This document shows, one piece after another, positions 1 through 13,364 of a DNA stretch of 64,000 nucleotides. The stretch's first letter is position 1; each line of letters opens with the position of its first letter. The notes beneath the pieces were generated by a model that saw nothing but the letters and a program-made list of their open reading frames with translations, had not been told where the DNA came from and searched no databases. The position numbers and the translations under genes were made by a program. This DNA is from Gymnogyps californianus. Lineage: Eukaryota > Chordata > Aves > Accipitriformes > Cathartidae. Location of the stretch: the NCBI RefSeq assembly GCF_018139145.2, contig NC_059483.1, forward strand, positions 1,985,001-2,049,000. The letters are read 5' to 3'.

Positions 1-3000
1 ACTGGTTTTTTGGGTAATAGACCTTAGTTGCATATAATTTACAGCGCATAGTACAAGCATAAGGGGACTGCGTGCCGTGGCTGGGGTCAGCCTTCTGCCA
101 GCAGCCAGGGGCCAGACCCGCGCTCTGCCCAGGTTGGAAACCAGCAGCCAGGGCTGGAAGGGGCCGGGCAGGGAGCTGTGCAAGGGGACGGGCTTGAAGG
201 CACAGTTACTCCGACCTTTTATCTAACATAGGATGGGGTGGCTCAACTTCAGCAGCCCCAGAGGCTGGATCTGGGTTTTGGCACTGCACTGGAGGTCTCT
301 CAATGGAGAGCAACCCACTTCCACCCCTGCAGCAGCAGTTTCGCCTACGGCAACAGCTCCTCCACTCCCAAAGTCCTGCAGAGGCAATAGCTGCTGCAGC
401 AACGCGTTATCAGCATCTCACAGCAATGCTCACACCAAGGAAGGGAGCACGGGAAAGAAGGCAAGCACTCTTTGTGCGAGAACAGGAAGGTCCGTTCCAA
501 AACTGGACCTGAATCACATGAGCATGAAAATTTGACTTACCTTGGTCTGGGCTATATAGCAGGACCAAGCAAATAAAGTTATGCCTCTAAATTCTTCACA
601 TATTGCAGGATCTAGTTCAGTTTATTTGCCATCAGGTCCTCCAGGTGTTGGCAAGAATGAGGCTAGTTCTTGTTTCATCCAGGCTGATTTACCCTGCAAA
701 AATGTGGTGAGTATTGCAAATAAACAAAGCACAATGCATTCTGATTTTCTGAAATACCCAGAAATGTGAATGCCCCTTTTTTTCTCTGTTAAAAAAGAAT
801 ATGAAAACTATAAACTGTTCTATTTGAATACAATTTCTTTTCATTTTAAATGCTGTTTTCTCTCTACCCCCAAATGTCTGCTGTTCTACATACAGGATAT
901 TATTATGTCTAAATACTATTTATCTAAAAATTGTCTGCATTTCTTGGCAGTAAGGAACAGTTACGGGTAATAGAAAGGCAACGGTAAAGAGGATTTGGCT
1001 TGTTCTGGCAGATCTATCATCAGCACTCATTTACAGAACTGCTCACATCATCTGCTAATTGTGTACCCAAATGAGTTCGCCACAGCGCTCAGGGCTGGCA
1101 CGTCCTGCGGCGCAGGTTTCACTCCACGTTTGCCTGTCCTGCCTGCTCTCACCCCACCCCAGCACACGTGCCAAGGCAAGGGAGCTGACTTGGGCTGCAG
1201 GAGAGCAAGAAAAGTTTAAGTTCTTCAGAGCCCCAGAAACAGACTGCTGCCATCAGGGGGGGAAATAACTACACGGAGTCCTTTTTTATTTTTTTTAAAA
1301 ATCAGCTTTGCTGCTGTTTAGGATGGTCCAGTGACTCAGAACTGGCTGAAAGCACAGGAAAATTAAAGTTGGAGCCTGCCATGGAGAGCAGACTGCCAAA
1401 TCTCTCCCTGTCGGGAGAGAGCGGTGGGCTGGAAGCCACCCCTGCTTCAAGCTTCAGCAGCCCCAGCACACCTGGAGGTGCCATAAGAGAGGGCATCACC
1501 AGGGAGAAGACTCTGCTCCTCTTCTCTCCCCCTCCTCCCCAGGGAGGATGGAGAGAGGATGCATCTGGAGCACTTTAACTCCCTGTCCTGAACCTACCTT
1601 CCTCTCATTTGAGCCCATTTCTTTCTGATGGGCTCAAAAAGTTTTCATTTTAGTAATTCTGGAATATCTATATATTGGTTTATCTATATCTAAAGTTGTC
1701 GTATCTATTTTTATAACTCTTTTTGTTATTAATTCAAATTTACAAAATAAAAAGTTGTTTAAAAACAAAACTCCCCCAATTCACCTAACACCAGTACAAC
1801 TTCAAAAAAACTTGACAAAAAAAAAATCATAGAAGTGATTGGAACCATTTTGATTTTAGCAGAGTGACATTTTCATGCCCAGGAATGTTTCCTTACAAAT
1901 TTTTGACCTTCTAAAAGTTTTGTATAGGATTCACTATTAGAAGAAGTTTACGTAAGTTCTTGAGGGTGACTGATTTCTACGTTGCAAACCATACATCATT
2001 CATCTCAGTTCAGAAGCTAATCATAAAAGACACAAAAAATCTCAGAAATTCAGGCCCTTTTATTTCTAAACCTTGGGAAATTCAGTGAGAGTCGTTTAAA
2101 ACATTATCCAGAGAAGCCAGTGATAATCCATTATGGGCACCACCCAAGGAGACAGTTACAGCAGGAAAGATATTTTACCAGAGTGCTGGCCAGTAACAAC
2201 TTGCAAAGCACAGGGGCACAGTATTTCTCCTTTGCTATATTTTCAGTCAGTGTTTTATTGATTTTTTTTTCCACAATATCTTTTATTTATCATTTTTAAT
2301 CATGTTCTTAGTGACCTCCACAGTTTGTAATTGAAGGACCAGCACAAACATGGTTCAAGAACAAGAAAAAAGTAATAAATAAAAACAGGAGAAAAATCTA
2401 TGTTCCGAAGCATGAGTGTGTGGAAGTATTCAGAATATTTTGAAGTGCGTTTTCTCATAGGATTCTGGGACTACGTGGGGAGATGTTTTATATTATGAAG
2501 ACACCATAGGATACACATTTAATATCAGGGCTGAGTTGTTCCATACCTTCCTTCCGCACCACCCTGTCCCTGGGATCGCTGCGGTTATACAGGGGAGGCA
2601 AGCTCCAGCCCCAGCATGCCTACCTAGCACCCACAAAAACCTACACTTCATTTTCTGGACTAGATGCTCCTAAATGCTGCTACCAGATCCGCTGGAGGCT
2701 CACGTTCAGTTGACACCTGCAGAATCAGGTTGCCTGCTGCAACTCAGGACAAGGTAGTGTTTGTATCTTTACTCCTGCCTAAGGCTTCTAACAAAGGTGG
2801 AATTGCAGTCATCTTCGCAAGAGTCTGACCTGCCAGAGTACTCAATTAATCCCGTCTTCCTCTTATGGCAATCAGCACATGGCACTTGAAGTGTGCATTC
2901 GATCTCGGAGCGGCTCAGGCTGCCCAGAGCTCCCAGCCCCACCTGTGTGGTCTAACAACCCCGCCAAGAAACGCCACAGCAGCTCCATGGGTTTGATATA

Positions 3001-6000
3001 AACTATCACCCCTGCCCATCTGGTGTTAAGAAGTATCAAATAACCGCCAATAAATCCAAGGTATAACTCACCATCGATTTTTATTTTGTCCATGAAATGA
3101 CTGGCACTGATTTGTTCCTACAACGAAAGAGAACCGGCCCACTATTCTCGGTGGTACCATCAGACTTCTCACACCTGACCTCAAGAATTCAGTTATGAAG
3201 TGAGGGTAGCAAAGGATGACCAGTGCTCTGATGTGGGACATAAAACGGACAGGAAAAGAGGAAAAAAAAAAAGAGTGAACCCAGGGGACACTTCAGACAG
3301 ATACAAGGAAGCCCAAGTTCTATAATCATTTGTTTCCAAGACAAAAACTGAAGTAGGAGAGGAAGAAAGCAGCAAATGGGCTTCTTAAGATATATACTTC
3401 TTAAAATAAAATATAATCCTGTCAACTGTTGTCTTACTGTGAGCCCAACCGCTATGCTAAAGCTGCAAGGTGTATTAAGAGTTGCAGAAACCATAAACTC
3501 TAACATAACTCTCTTTAATTTATAGTTGCCTGACAGTTTTGTTCTACTAAGCTATTTACTTGATGTATATCTGACGTCACTTCAAATGAACTGTTCGAAA
3601 TAGAAATACAATGTAGATGGAATAAACGATTTTGCTTAGAAGACTTTCCAAAGTTGGCCTGCAAAATACACCAGTTGCAAAACTTGCTTACTCCCCACTG
3701 CATACACTGCCATTCCCAGTCACCACCAGTTTCACCACCCACAAGTGTCCTTTCACATAGACAGAGGCTTTGCTTTGTCAAAATGTAAAAATCGCATCTT
3801 TGGGTGAGACACATCACCTTTACTTTGTGTGTAGACACCTGTGCTGCACTAATAAATCAAATACCTGTGCAAGCACAGGTTGGAAACAGCACCGTACCTC
3901 CTGCCACTTGTGAGCTGTTGCTCAACGCTGGTGGATGCACGTGGAAGCCATGCAACACATACGGTGTGGGACTATATGGGACATGGACCAGGAAAGACCG
4001 GGGTATAAGCACAGGTTACATTTCAAAGACTGCTAGGGAATTCAGCAGTCAGCTCTGGAAGAGTACGGTCTTTCGTCCTCTTTAACAGTGTCACTGAGGA
4101 CTCAGGTTGGATTTTCACAGCCTCGCGTGTGTTTGCATTGCCAAAGTTGCTCTTATGCAGACTCATTTATTGCACACAAAGCTAGCAAATGCAGAAGGAC
4201 AGCAAAGCGCGATTAGGGTGAGCTCGTTCTAGGAACCGCACAGGTACCACGCGCATGTAATTACACATGTAAAAATACATAGGCAAGCAACAGACACAGA
4301 AACGGGGATGTGGAAAAACAAATCTGAAAGTTACATTAAAAATCCACTCCTTGGGAATTCAATACACCTTTGGAATGAAGAAAAGCACCTCAAATAAGGC
4401 TTTTAAACAAACAACCCAGAAACATTCTCAGAAACTCCGGATAAATATACGTTTGTGCTAGCCAGGGAAGATTTAAGAGATTTTCACCGCGATTCACTTT
4501 GGGAGCTGATAAAACCAACATGAAAGGTGCTAGAAAAATGGAGACTTATCCCTGTCAAGGTCATGCTGGCCTCAGCCTAGCAGAGCACTTAAGCACATGT
4601 ATAATTTTCAGCACACAAATAATTTCTCTGTAAACAGTATTAAAGCAGCTTATAAGATCAAGGCTAAAAGACCTACACCTTTTCTTACGAAGCCTGAAAA
4701 GTACAAGAAAGTCTATAAAAGCAGTTTATTAATGTAACATCTCCCTGAAGAGCTGACCTTGACCCTTTTCATTCTGAAGAGTAAATATGTTTATCGAAAT
4801 ATTCAACAATTAGTCACAGCAAGAACAAAAGCTTAAGTCACATCATATTACAAAGAAAAAAGTCCTTGTGGTAATCAGCTGTTACTCAACACTTTTGCAA
4901 TGTTATTGCTTGCAATTACACTGTTCAAGGCTCCGCATCTTCAAACTTTTGTCTAAGCATGGAAGTTCGATTTATGTAACCAGCATGCCTGCTTCTCCTG
5001 CTCTGCACCACCTGTGAAAGATCTGTATATAGAGCCAGCCCACGTCCAGCCAGGAGCAACGGAAAAGGCAATACCTAACCGCTGCCACTGCAAAATGGTT
5101 GTCACCAAGAGCACAGTAGCCCGTTATTAGATTGTCAGGAATCTTTGATTTAAAGGCCATAAAAGCTATATTTTATCCTGGATTTTGCTATACCAAGGGT
5201 TTTCTAGCCTGTAGGAATAAATTGCTTAAGAACTGAGAACTCTCCAATCTTAATTGCATTTTTTATTTGTTTACGCTGTTGGCATATGACTCCAGATTCT
5301 GTGCACAGTCACTGAATAAAAGAAGTAAGTGTACAGCGCTCGCTTAATTCAAACAATTCAGAACGAGCATTGTTTCACACCCACGGATTCATTGACAAAG
5401 CAAAGGTACAAGAGTGAGATATGTTCACACACACAAGACAAAGGCAAGACTTGCCGCTTTACTAAGTACAGCATTCGCACCGTAGCTGGTTCAAGATCTG
5501 CAGATACTTCAAAAAAAGTCACCCTACCCAAAATCAGGGTGATATTTTACTCTCTCTTATAGAGAATTACTGATGGAGGGAGAACTGGAAAAGACTCAGG
5601 AAACCTCTCTCAGAAGATAAAAATCTATTAAGAGCCCAGTGACAGAGACCCAAACAGAAGCTGAACTGCTTCATTTCAAAATATCTCTCACAATGGGCTC
5701 GATCCCCTCCTCCTTCCTTCACCCTCCATGACTGCTGCACGAGATGATGTATTCTGAGAAGCCAATTAAGGCAGACAATTGATCTTGTATAAATTGTAAC
5801 AAGATTAAAAGTGCTAGCCCATTGTCACAGGCATTTTTTCTGAATGTGCCTTTTGTGGCTGATTTTGCAATACTGTCTTCTCGTGTCATGTAGGTATATG
5901 CATCCTGTTATAGTTTTAAAATCCAATACGAAAACTCTCCTTTTCCATGTGGCAAGAGAATGACTCCTGCCATGGAAGAGTCAGGAGGGCAGGAATGTCT

Positions 6001-8457
6001 GGGAGTGGAAGAATCTCACCAATTTGGACAGTGCTGCTCCCACCAGGAAAGAACGAAGGGTTATTTTCCTTCCGTCAACACAACATGTCCTGGAAGGTGC
6101 TTCAATTTTCCCACAAAATGGACCAGAAGGGAATGAAAAAAATATCAGAAAGACTGCTGAAGAGAGAAAATGCTCTCACAGAAGAATGTTAATCTAAGGC
6201 AGAGGTATTGAGAACTGATCCAGGAAGTTAAAAAAAGGTGAGGTTATGAAAAGGCAGTGCCTTTGGAGTTGCTCGGCAGATGTACAACCCTGTAGAACCC
6301 CTTTTGTCATATCTTCCAGCAAGCAGCGCTTGCAGAGACAAAGGGTCTCCAGCTCAGCTCCTCAGGGCAGCCCTGGCGCCGGCAGCACAGCCCTCGCGCC
6401 GCGGGACAGAGACCGGCAGGGTGGTTGCTCCCTCCGCAGGGAAGATGTAGCCGATGGCAGAGGCTGTCCTCTTTGCTTGGACACACTCATCAGTACAGGT
6501 AGGATAAAAGCCTTGGCTTTACCAGGAGCCTTGTGAGAATCTCCAGATGTCAGACGTGGGGTTTATGGGTTTTTGTTTGGGGTTTTTTGCTTTAACATAA
6601 CATGAAGACCTTTTGAACAGATACATAACTCCTTTGAACTCATGTTTCCTTGTAGGAAGCCACCAAAATAGGTATTTGAACCAAGATTTGCTAACGGGAA
6701 GAAATGTTTCTTGCTCCTATTTTGTACAGCCCTGCTGGTAGGCAGCGTGCTGTCAGGCTGGTTCAGACGGATGCTCACGGATGACAGTCTGGGGACTCTG
6801 AGGGACGCCTCAGTGGCCCCCCCAGCAAATACTTGAGAGTAAAGCCGAGACTGAGTGCTTCACATTGACCTTGCTGATATGAAGTCTTAAAAGTCAGAGG
6901 TCTCACACTGCTGTGACAGCTTCAAACAACCAAGCCCAAGGATAAGTATGAGAGATTTATCAGTGTGTCCAAGGTAAGTATTCCAGCTTTGCAGCAGAAG
7001 CTATGACCACAAAGATCCCACAGTACAGTCATAAAAGATCCTTCTGGGTAGAAACATGTTTTGTTTGGGTTTTGGCTTTTTTTTTTTTTTTTTAAATTCA
7101 TGAGGTCTTGAACACTACAAATATACAGAGAGTGTTATGAGTAGCACTAATAAAAAAATAACATAGAAGACTCCACAAATTCTTTTTTTTTTTCCTCCAT
7201 AAAAACTGTAATACAGTTAAACTAAAAAAACTGGGAGACGACGCATTGCCTTGCAGAAGCTTCATGCAGAGCATGAACCACCTTATGCTCTTGTTCGCCT
7301 CTGTAGGCTGGGTTCTTGCAGTGCCAATGGACCTTGACCTGCCTTTGGGGTTGCATGCCATGGGAGATACAGTTTGTTCAAGGGAGTAGACACACAGACT
7401 AGAATGAGACACTGAGATAAACAGATTAAAAATCCCATTAAGCTGTGAGTCAGTATAGATGAATCAAACTATTTAAACAAATATTTCTGGTTGGAAAGAA
7501 AAAGAGCGATAGCATCTGAGGTTGGGGGAGGAGGGGATATCCACCCCTGGATATCTGTTTACACAGAAACTGGAAAGTTTCGCTGAATACTTTTAGTTAC
7601 CAGGCAAATTTCTTGTGGAAGCCAGAATAGCAGGAGATTTTTCTAAATCTAAATAGAAGCTAGCCACATTCGGAATACCATTCGATTTGCAAACTGGCAA
7701 TCAGCACTGCTGCTGGTGTAGCCAGTGGAAGCAGAGCGGTGCCCAGAAGCAGCCCCCCACACTCCCTGCTGTCCCCCTTTCCCCACCCAGCAGCAGGCTG
7801 CACAGGGCAGCCCATCCCTGCTCCGCTCCTCCGTCTCCCCAGACCCAGCTTTGCACAGCCGAGTAATGCACTGTAAGAAATATATCCCACAGGTGAAATG
7901 AAAGAGGCTCTTTTTGTCTGAGACAGCAGAAGCTTTTGCTAATCGCATCTCAGCTGGAGATTATGCTTTGCATATCTTATGGAAAGGACAGTCCGCCTGT
8001 TCTTTATATGTTTGGTAATGATTTCCCTGAAAGCAATCCATTAAAAAAAGAAAAACCACCATCAACAACTATGCACAGAACAAAACAAGAAAAGCAGGGT
8101 TAGCTCAAGAAAAACTGAACAGCACTACTGCAATGCACCCTGCTGGAAGAAAAGAAGAAGAAATCCTGGCAAGCGGTGAGAAACGCTGGCATGACCACAG
8201 AAGACGATCCCAGTATACAATAGGAGCAACTCTGCAATCTGAGCGACACACGACACCTGACGAGCCCTCCTGTGGCTGGAGCAAGTTTGTTTCATTCTTT
8301 CAACTTGAAGTGACGAATTCATAAAGCGTTCATACAAAAATTCCTACAAGCACATACATACCTTAAACAATACATAGCAAAATGCAGAATCTGATCAAAT
8401 ATTTGATTAGTGATGAAAAACAGAAGAGAGATGCAAATGTACAAAGTAGCTTCATAC
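1..8457. other. Gene-free stretch, nothing firmly assigned
   Basis: The first 230 bases are GC-rich, and AT-rich sequence follows. Short open frames occur throughout but none has a recognisable domain. A run of 17 T lies at 7077-7093. A GC-rich pyrimidine patch with few CpGs spans about 7735-7865. I recognise no repeat family here. Older, more diverged repeats may be present below what can be seen by eye. Confidence 0.5.
7536..7555. repeat. Perfect 8-bp inverted repeat, 4-base loop
   Basis: GATATCCA (7536-7543) and TGGATATC (7548-7555) flank CCCC. A G-rich run sits immediately upstream at 7522-7536. About one such structure is expected by chance in a window this size, so no function is implied. 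Confidence 0.6.
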
Positions 8458-8521
8458 CTAGTACGTAGATCTCAACGTCAACGTTGATATAGCGAGGTTT
8501 ATCTTGGTGTTGGCTTCTAGT
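8458..8521 (-). CDS. Possible 64-bp internal coding exon, unidentified
   Basis: On the minus strand, an AAG (8524-8522) ends a pyrimidine-containing stretch and could be a 3' splice site. The segment to 8458 is open for 21 codons plus one base and is followed by GTATGA, an acceptable donor. The frame reads roughly T-R-S-Q-H-Q-D-K-P-R-Y-I-N-V-D-V-E-I-Y-V-L, which is balanced and contains no stop. Five CpGs fall in the segment although the surroundings are CpG-poor, which suggests constraint or coding use. Against it, the acceptor tract is interrupted by purines, the exon is short, no partner exon was found nearby and I recognise no protein family. Part of the CpG signal also comes from a local near-palindrome around the repeated AACGT units. 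This remains a lead only. Confidence 0.2.
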
Positions 8522-8529
8522 CTTGCCAG

Positions 8530-11500
8530 GATCCAGGAAAACGCAGAGAAATTAAAAAACAATAAATCATTTTATAGTCATAGCCTCACAAACAAGAAGG
8601 TTAATCAATATTTTCAGAGAATGTAAAAAAAATCTCTAAGCTTAGTATAAAGGAAAAATCTGAGGTACCCACTGATCCGTCAAGAAGAAAACCATGCACG
8701 TGTATTGATTACAAACGTCAGGTAGCATGTTGCTGTTCTCAGTTTACAACCACATATTGGTCTTCACAGGGTTTGAATGCAGCAAAAAAGAAGAAATAAA
8801 ATTATAACAGTCAAATAGAACAAGGAAGTGACCAACAAGGAAAAAACAAACCTTCGAACCCATAGAGCAACGCCCAACAGTGAGGGACACTTGAAGTTGC
8901 ATCTAAAAGGCAGCCTTGCATTAATGCTCTAGAACAACAGCTCTCAGGAGATGGAGAGGGCAGGGAAGGAGCAGAAGCAGAGCTGGGAGAGGCTGGAGGA
9001 CCTCGAGCACACACAGTGAGAAAGCCATGCCATGGGATGCAGCAAGGGAAAGGTTTCTTAGATATTTCTCTGACATAACATCGCGTGACCTAGAAGCTTC
9101 GGCAATGGAATAAGAGAAAGGATATAGAAAACTGTTTCACACGTTAAAGGGGCTTTTGGTTAAACTTGGTTAAATTAAGGAGTGTAAAAAGGCCATTTGA
9201 TTAGAACATGTGTTAATCATAAGACTTGGTGTTCAGAACACACTCCTTGGCCCCGTCAGAAAAAGTGAGTTTCTCTATTGGCTAGAACTGCACTATTGAT
9301 ATTCTCATGGCATGAAGGGGTCTTAAACTATCTGACAACTGCTTTAATTGGTGCATTTTTAAGACATGATATCTCTATGAGAACATAAAAATATGAACAT
9401 TTTCTAGGTCTTCGTCATTGACAGTGAGGTGCTGCAATTCACAGTGAACTGAGGGCTCGAAGCCAAATGTTCTGATGATCAAACGCTGCACGTAAAGCAG
9501 ATGGTTCACAAAAGAGTTTACCATGACGTGTCCAGCATCCAGAGAATATTCAGATTATATTCATATTATCCTCCCACGGATTGAGTTGGTAGCCTGCAAA
9601 TCTACCTGCCACATGTGTGGATCTCCATGTTATTTTTCCTTAAGTTACTGGGGTTTGCTGCAGGTTCAAAAATTCCAAAAAAGTCTGCTTTCTGAACTTA
9701 AACCATAGTGTTCATCTTGCCCTCCTAGAGTTTTTTCTCTGAATTTCCAGGTCTGCCAGCAAAACATCACCTCTTCCTTCAAGCAGAGACTCCTACAAAA
9801 GAAAACTAGGAAAGACAGGAGCCACTTACTGCTTGCACTCAAGAGTACGTTGGGCCTCAGGATAGACCAGTGACTGTTAATCACAACGAGCTCTCTATCA
9901 GTGGCTTCAAGTCGCCAAGTGCTGACACTCCAGGATACTTGTGGTATCTTCTTCTTAACAGGAGCTTTTAAAAAGCCTTACTGTCATTGGTTTCAAACAG
10001 GACCAGGTAAAGCTCCAGAAGATCAAAAGGTGATTCTGTGCAATTCTGAGGTTCCAACAGCTTTCTGGATTTTTAAGAGCAACTACAACTTTCTGGCGGT
10101 CGATCAAACCATACTTCCTATGAAATTACACTAGCCTGAAGTCATTAGTATCAAAGTGAATATTTTGTGCTCATGAAGCAGCAAAGTGACCTCTAGATGT
10201 CTTTGCCTTGGAAGGCTGTGCTCCAGATAGTCATGCTGACAATGAGGTAATGTGGGACACCGTGAACATACTGATATTGCTAATGTAAGACTGGATGATG
10301 ACCATGACTGAAGCAATGAACAGCCATTAATAAGTAATAGTGATGATAATAGGGGAATAATAAGTTATTAACAACAAGAAATAAAGAAAATTTCCATGGT
10401 CTAAGGTGCTACCCAATATTAGAAGCCATTCCAGACATCATCTCATTAACAAATTGTCCCAGTTGCTCCCTGAAATAATTTGGAGGACGTATTTTGATTT
10501 TGAAAACACTGTGCTGTATATTATGACTATCACAAATCTCAGTTATATCTCTAGGAGAAATTAGCAAGTTTAAAACAAAAGAGATAAAGCATTCAATGTT
10601 ATCACATCAATAAATTAATTCAGTACAGGTCATTTCTTGAGGGATTCACCACTGCACATCGCAATGTCATAACACCCATTCATTCCACAGAACAAACAGT
10701 TTTGAAGAGACATTTGAATAAATCATAAATAAATGAGTTGTAACATACAAATAAATGCAAGAAATGTCTAGAAACTCCACAAGTAATAAAGAGCTATATT
10801 TCTTGAATAAATTGCTTAATGATCATTATGGCAAATAAACATTTTGCCAAATTTCAGAACTTCCAGTCTGCCTGTAAAAAAAAAAATTTTACCTGAAATA
10901 TCCATGATAGTTGTATCATATTTGTACTGTTTTCACTTATATAAACAGCAACTCTTTTGGTGGATGGACGTGCTTATTTGCTATTTAATAAATAGTATTT
11001 GTCATTATTTTTCTTCTACTTACCACATCATAGACGGTTTTTGTTAAATATATAGTTTGATGAAAAGTTATATGCAATACTTAATCAGACCAAAATAAAT
11101 TCAAGTTAGCACTGACATCTATATGAGATATAAATGTTCTTTTATTTTATTTTCCAGTTAGTTTTAGCTCTATTTATGTCTGTGTAGTAAATACCAGTAA
11201 AATTAGGCACTATTTATAATTTCAAATTATAGCTGTGCATATATAGTATGATAATATTTGTGTTCGCAACAGCTGGTGGGAATGAGTGAAAATTTGTAAG
11301 GATTTGCTTTGCCCTTATTTCTAAGCGTAAGAACTCTGTAACCCCCAATACTAAGGCATACGACACTCCAGAGGAAGAGAAAACAAAATACTATAAAATG
11401 TCTAAGCATCCAGACTCCCATACAGTAACCTTTTCTTCAAACAATCGGTCAAGTTGCTATAAAACCCATCACTGGAGTTATTTCAAGCTAGAAATAAGCT

Positions 11501-12830
11501 TTAGGAAACCTTTTTAAGCAAGTATTTCCCAAAGTAATCCTCTATTGGCACTAGAAAAGATTGAAAGAACTAATATGGCTCTACCACTCTGTAACTCAAA
11601 ATGTATATCTATTAAGAGGACATAATAAATCATAAAAGTCTGTCACAACCAGAGACAAAGTAATGAGTTGGAAAGCAAGGATTAAATAAAGTTTAATAAA
11701 AAAAATTATGAAACAGTGATAAATGTGAATCAATACTGATTCTGTAATTCTACCATATTTCTTTGACATGAAATATCCCCAAATGTCTAAGTTACTTCCA
11801 GTATTATCTGTTTTTCAGCTCAGAAAGAATTTCAGGGAGACTGCTTCAAATCAGAAACTCTTACTGGGGATGCCAGTAAATGTTACCTATTAAACAAGGA
11901 AGTGACATGTCATCACTCATCTTGTCTGGAAATGACCAAAAAACTCCAGAGAAATTATATTTATAGTAATCAAGAGAGCCCATGAAACAAACAGTGGATG
12001 GGGCCTCTGGGAATAAAGCAGTCAAGAAAGGGGGTGCTCACCCCGAGGCGAAGGTACCTGGTGGGGGAAATCAGACGATCTTCACTCACAGGAGATGTCA
12101 CAGGTCAGCATCACTCTGATGGACGCTTCCAGGGCTTGTCCTCAGCGTCTCTCACCTGCTCCTTTCCTAAGGCTGTGTTTACATGGAAAGTAGAAGGATA
12201 AAAGTCTTAAACAAGGAATTAGACATAGTTTACATTCTTAATTCTCCATAATCTCCCAATCTGCACGAGTGAGTGAAAACACAATACATTAAAATTTGAA
12301 CACAGATTATTATTTTAGGCAATACTTGTTCAGGTACTGCCATGAGGTCCCATATACTGATTTCACACTAGTAAAACAGAACCTCTTAATTTAGATAAGA
12401 TAAATAAATTAGAATCTTGGGGGGTGGGGAAGTCTTTTAAAACACCCGGTATCACCTTATTGTTTTACAACTGTTCCATTATGTTGGAAAAGCAATTGAA
12501 ATGGTCAGGGCTTATTCCCCGCACATCGACACGGCAGTTTTGCAATAGTCAGGGCTAAGAGCGGTATTGAGAAACACTATCTTTTGGGGAGTGTTTTGTT
12601 GGAATGGATGCTCACGTTTAAAGCTTAATAGAGCTGAGGCAATTTCACCTTACTGCCCATCCAGATGAGGAAGATATTGTAACTAGATGAACTTCAAGAC
12701 AAAATAAGACTTTCTCCTGCATACACTGGAGATTGCTGTGCTTCAAGTGTGGGCGATGGGGATATTTCCTGTTTGTAAGGAGCTATTCCCAATGATCACT
12801 GCTACATTCAGTAGAAAAATGTCTTCAATT
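8530..12830. other. Gene-free stretch, AT-rich
   Basis: Mostly AT-rich, notably 10.3-11.8 kb, with many short A and T runs. I see no splice-flanked open frame worth calling and no repeat family I can name. A short GC-rich patch at about 8.93-9.0 kb is open in one minus frame without recognisable content. Confidence 0.5.
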
Positions 12831-12904
12831 TTCACGTACAGAATGTACCGAGTGATTTTGCCAACTCATGTTCTTCTTTGTCAAATATTTCATTTATCTT
12901 GCAG

Positions 12905-13261
12905 TTAGCAGAAGGCACAAGAGTCACATCTGCTGCCAACACCAGCATAGCTGAAATGGTGACCCCTTTGTTTTCAGACATGGTTGAGATTTTTCTTCTT
13001 GGGAAAGACATGGATGTGATAGCTGATTGCACCGCCTCGCCATGCATCCCTGCTGTGTCTGTTCGGTGTTGCTATCTCAAGCACAAGAAAGAGAGAGAAA
13101 CCAATCTGCCAACAAGACAGAGATTAGCGGAGCTGCAGAGCGTCAGCCACCCCGCGTACCAGCGATCCTGCTGCATCGCGCTCGCCAGCTTCAGCCCTGC
13201 TTTAAGACTTTCCTTCAGCAAAGCAATTAAAGCTTCCAGAAAGTGCCTAATGTTGCTCTAA
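12905..13261 (+). CDS. Possible terminal coding exon, unidentified protein
   Basis: A strong 3' splice-site shape ends at 12904: a T-rich stretch running into TTGCAG. From 12905 the frame is open for 118 codons to a TAA at 13259-13261, and an AATAAA lies 94 bases further on. The predicted tail begins L-A-E-G-T-R-V-T-S-A-A-N-T and has a basic patch (H-K-K-E-R-E) in its middle. It then has a cysteine- and serine-containing C-terminal part ending M-L-L. I see no domain or signature and do not recognise the family. The opposite strand is also open for 71 codons (12832-13047), which weakens the case because GC-richer segments stay open by chance. No upstream exon could be linked to it. It could be a last exon, a noncoding RNA exon or a chance alignment of signals. 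Confidence 0.25.
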   Translation, partial: LAEGTRVTSAANTSIAEMVTPLFSDMVEIFLLGKDMDVIADCTASPCIPAVSVRCCYLKHKKERETNLPTRQRLAELQSVSHPAYQRSCCIALASFSPALRLSFSKAIKASRKCLMLL

Positions 13262-13354
13262 GGGTTGGTTAGTCAGCCTGAGTATGTATTTGGTATAATT
13301 CAGGATTTCTCTGATCCTGACAGGTTAGATAATGTGGTCAGTGAATTCGAAAAG

Positions 13355-13360
13355 AATAAA
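13355..13360 (+). other. AATAAA hexamer after candidate terminal exon
   Basis: Canonical polyadenylation hexamer 94 bases beyond the stop of the open frame at 12905-13261, followed by T-rich sequence. The hexamer is common in AT-rich DNA, so alone it proves nothing. Confidence 0.25.
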
Positions 13361-13364
13361 TGCA

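Noticed and set aside
232..535. Two overlapping plus-strand open frames after an acceptor-like 'ccttttatctaacatag'
   Set aside because: Three frames are largely open over the same GC-rich stretch, the products are low-complexity and none is recognisable, so base composition explains the openness.
7536..7555. Perfect hairpin as a possible functional RNA or protein site
   Set aside because: One such 8-bp stem is expected by chance in a window of this length, and there is no supporting context.
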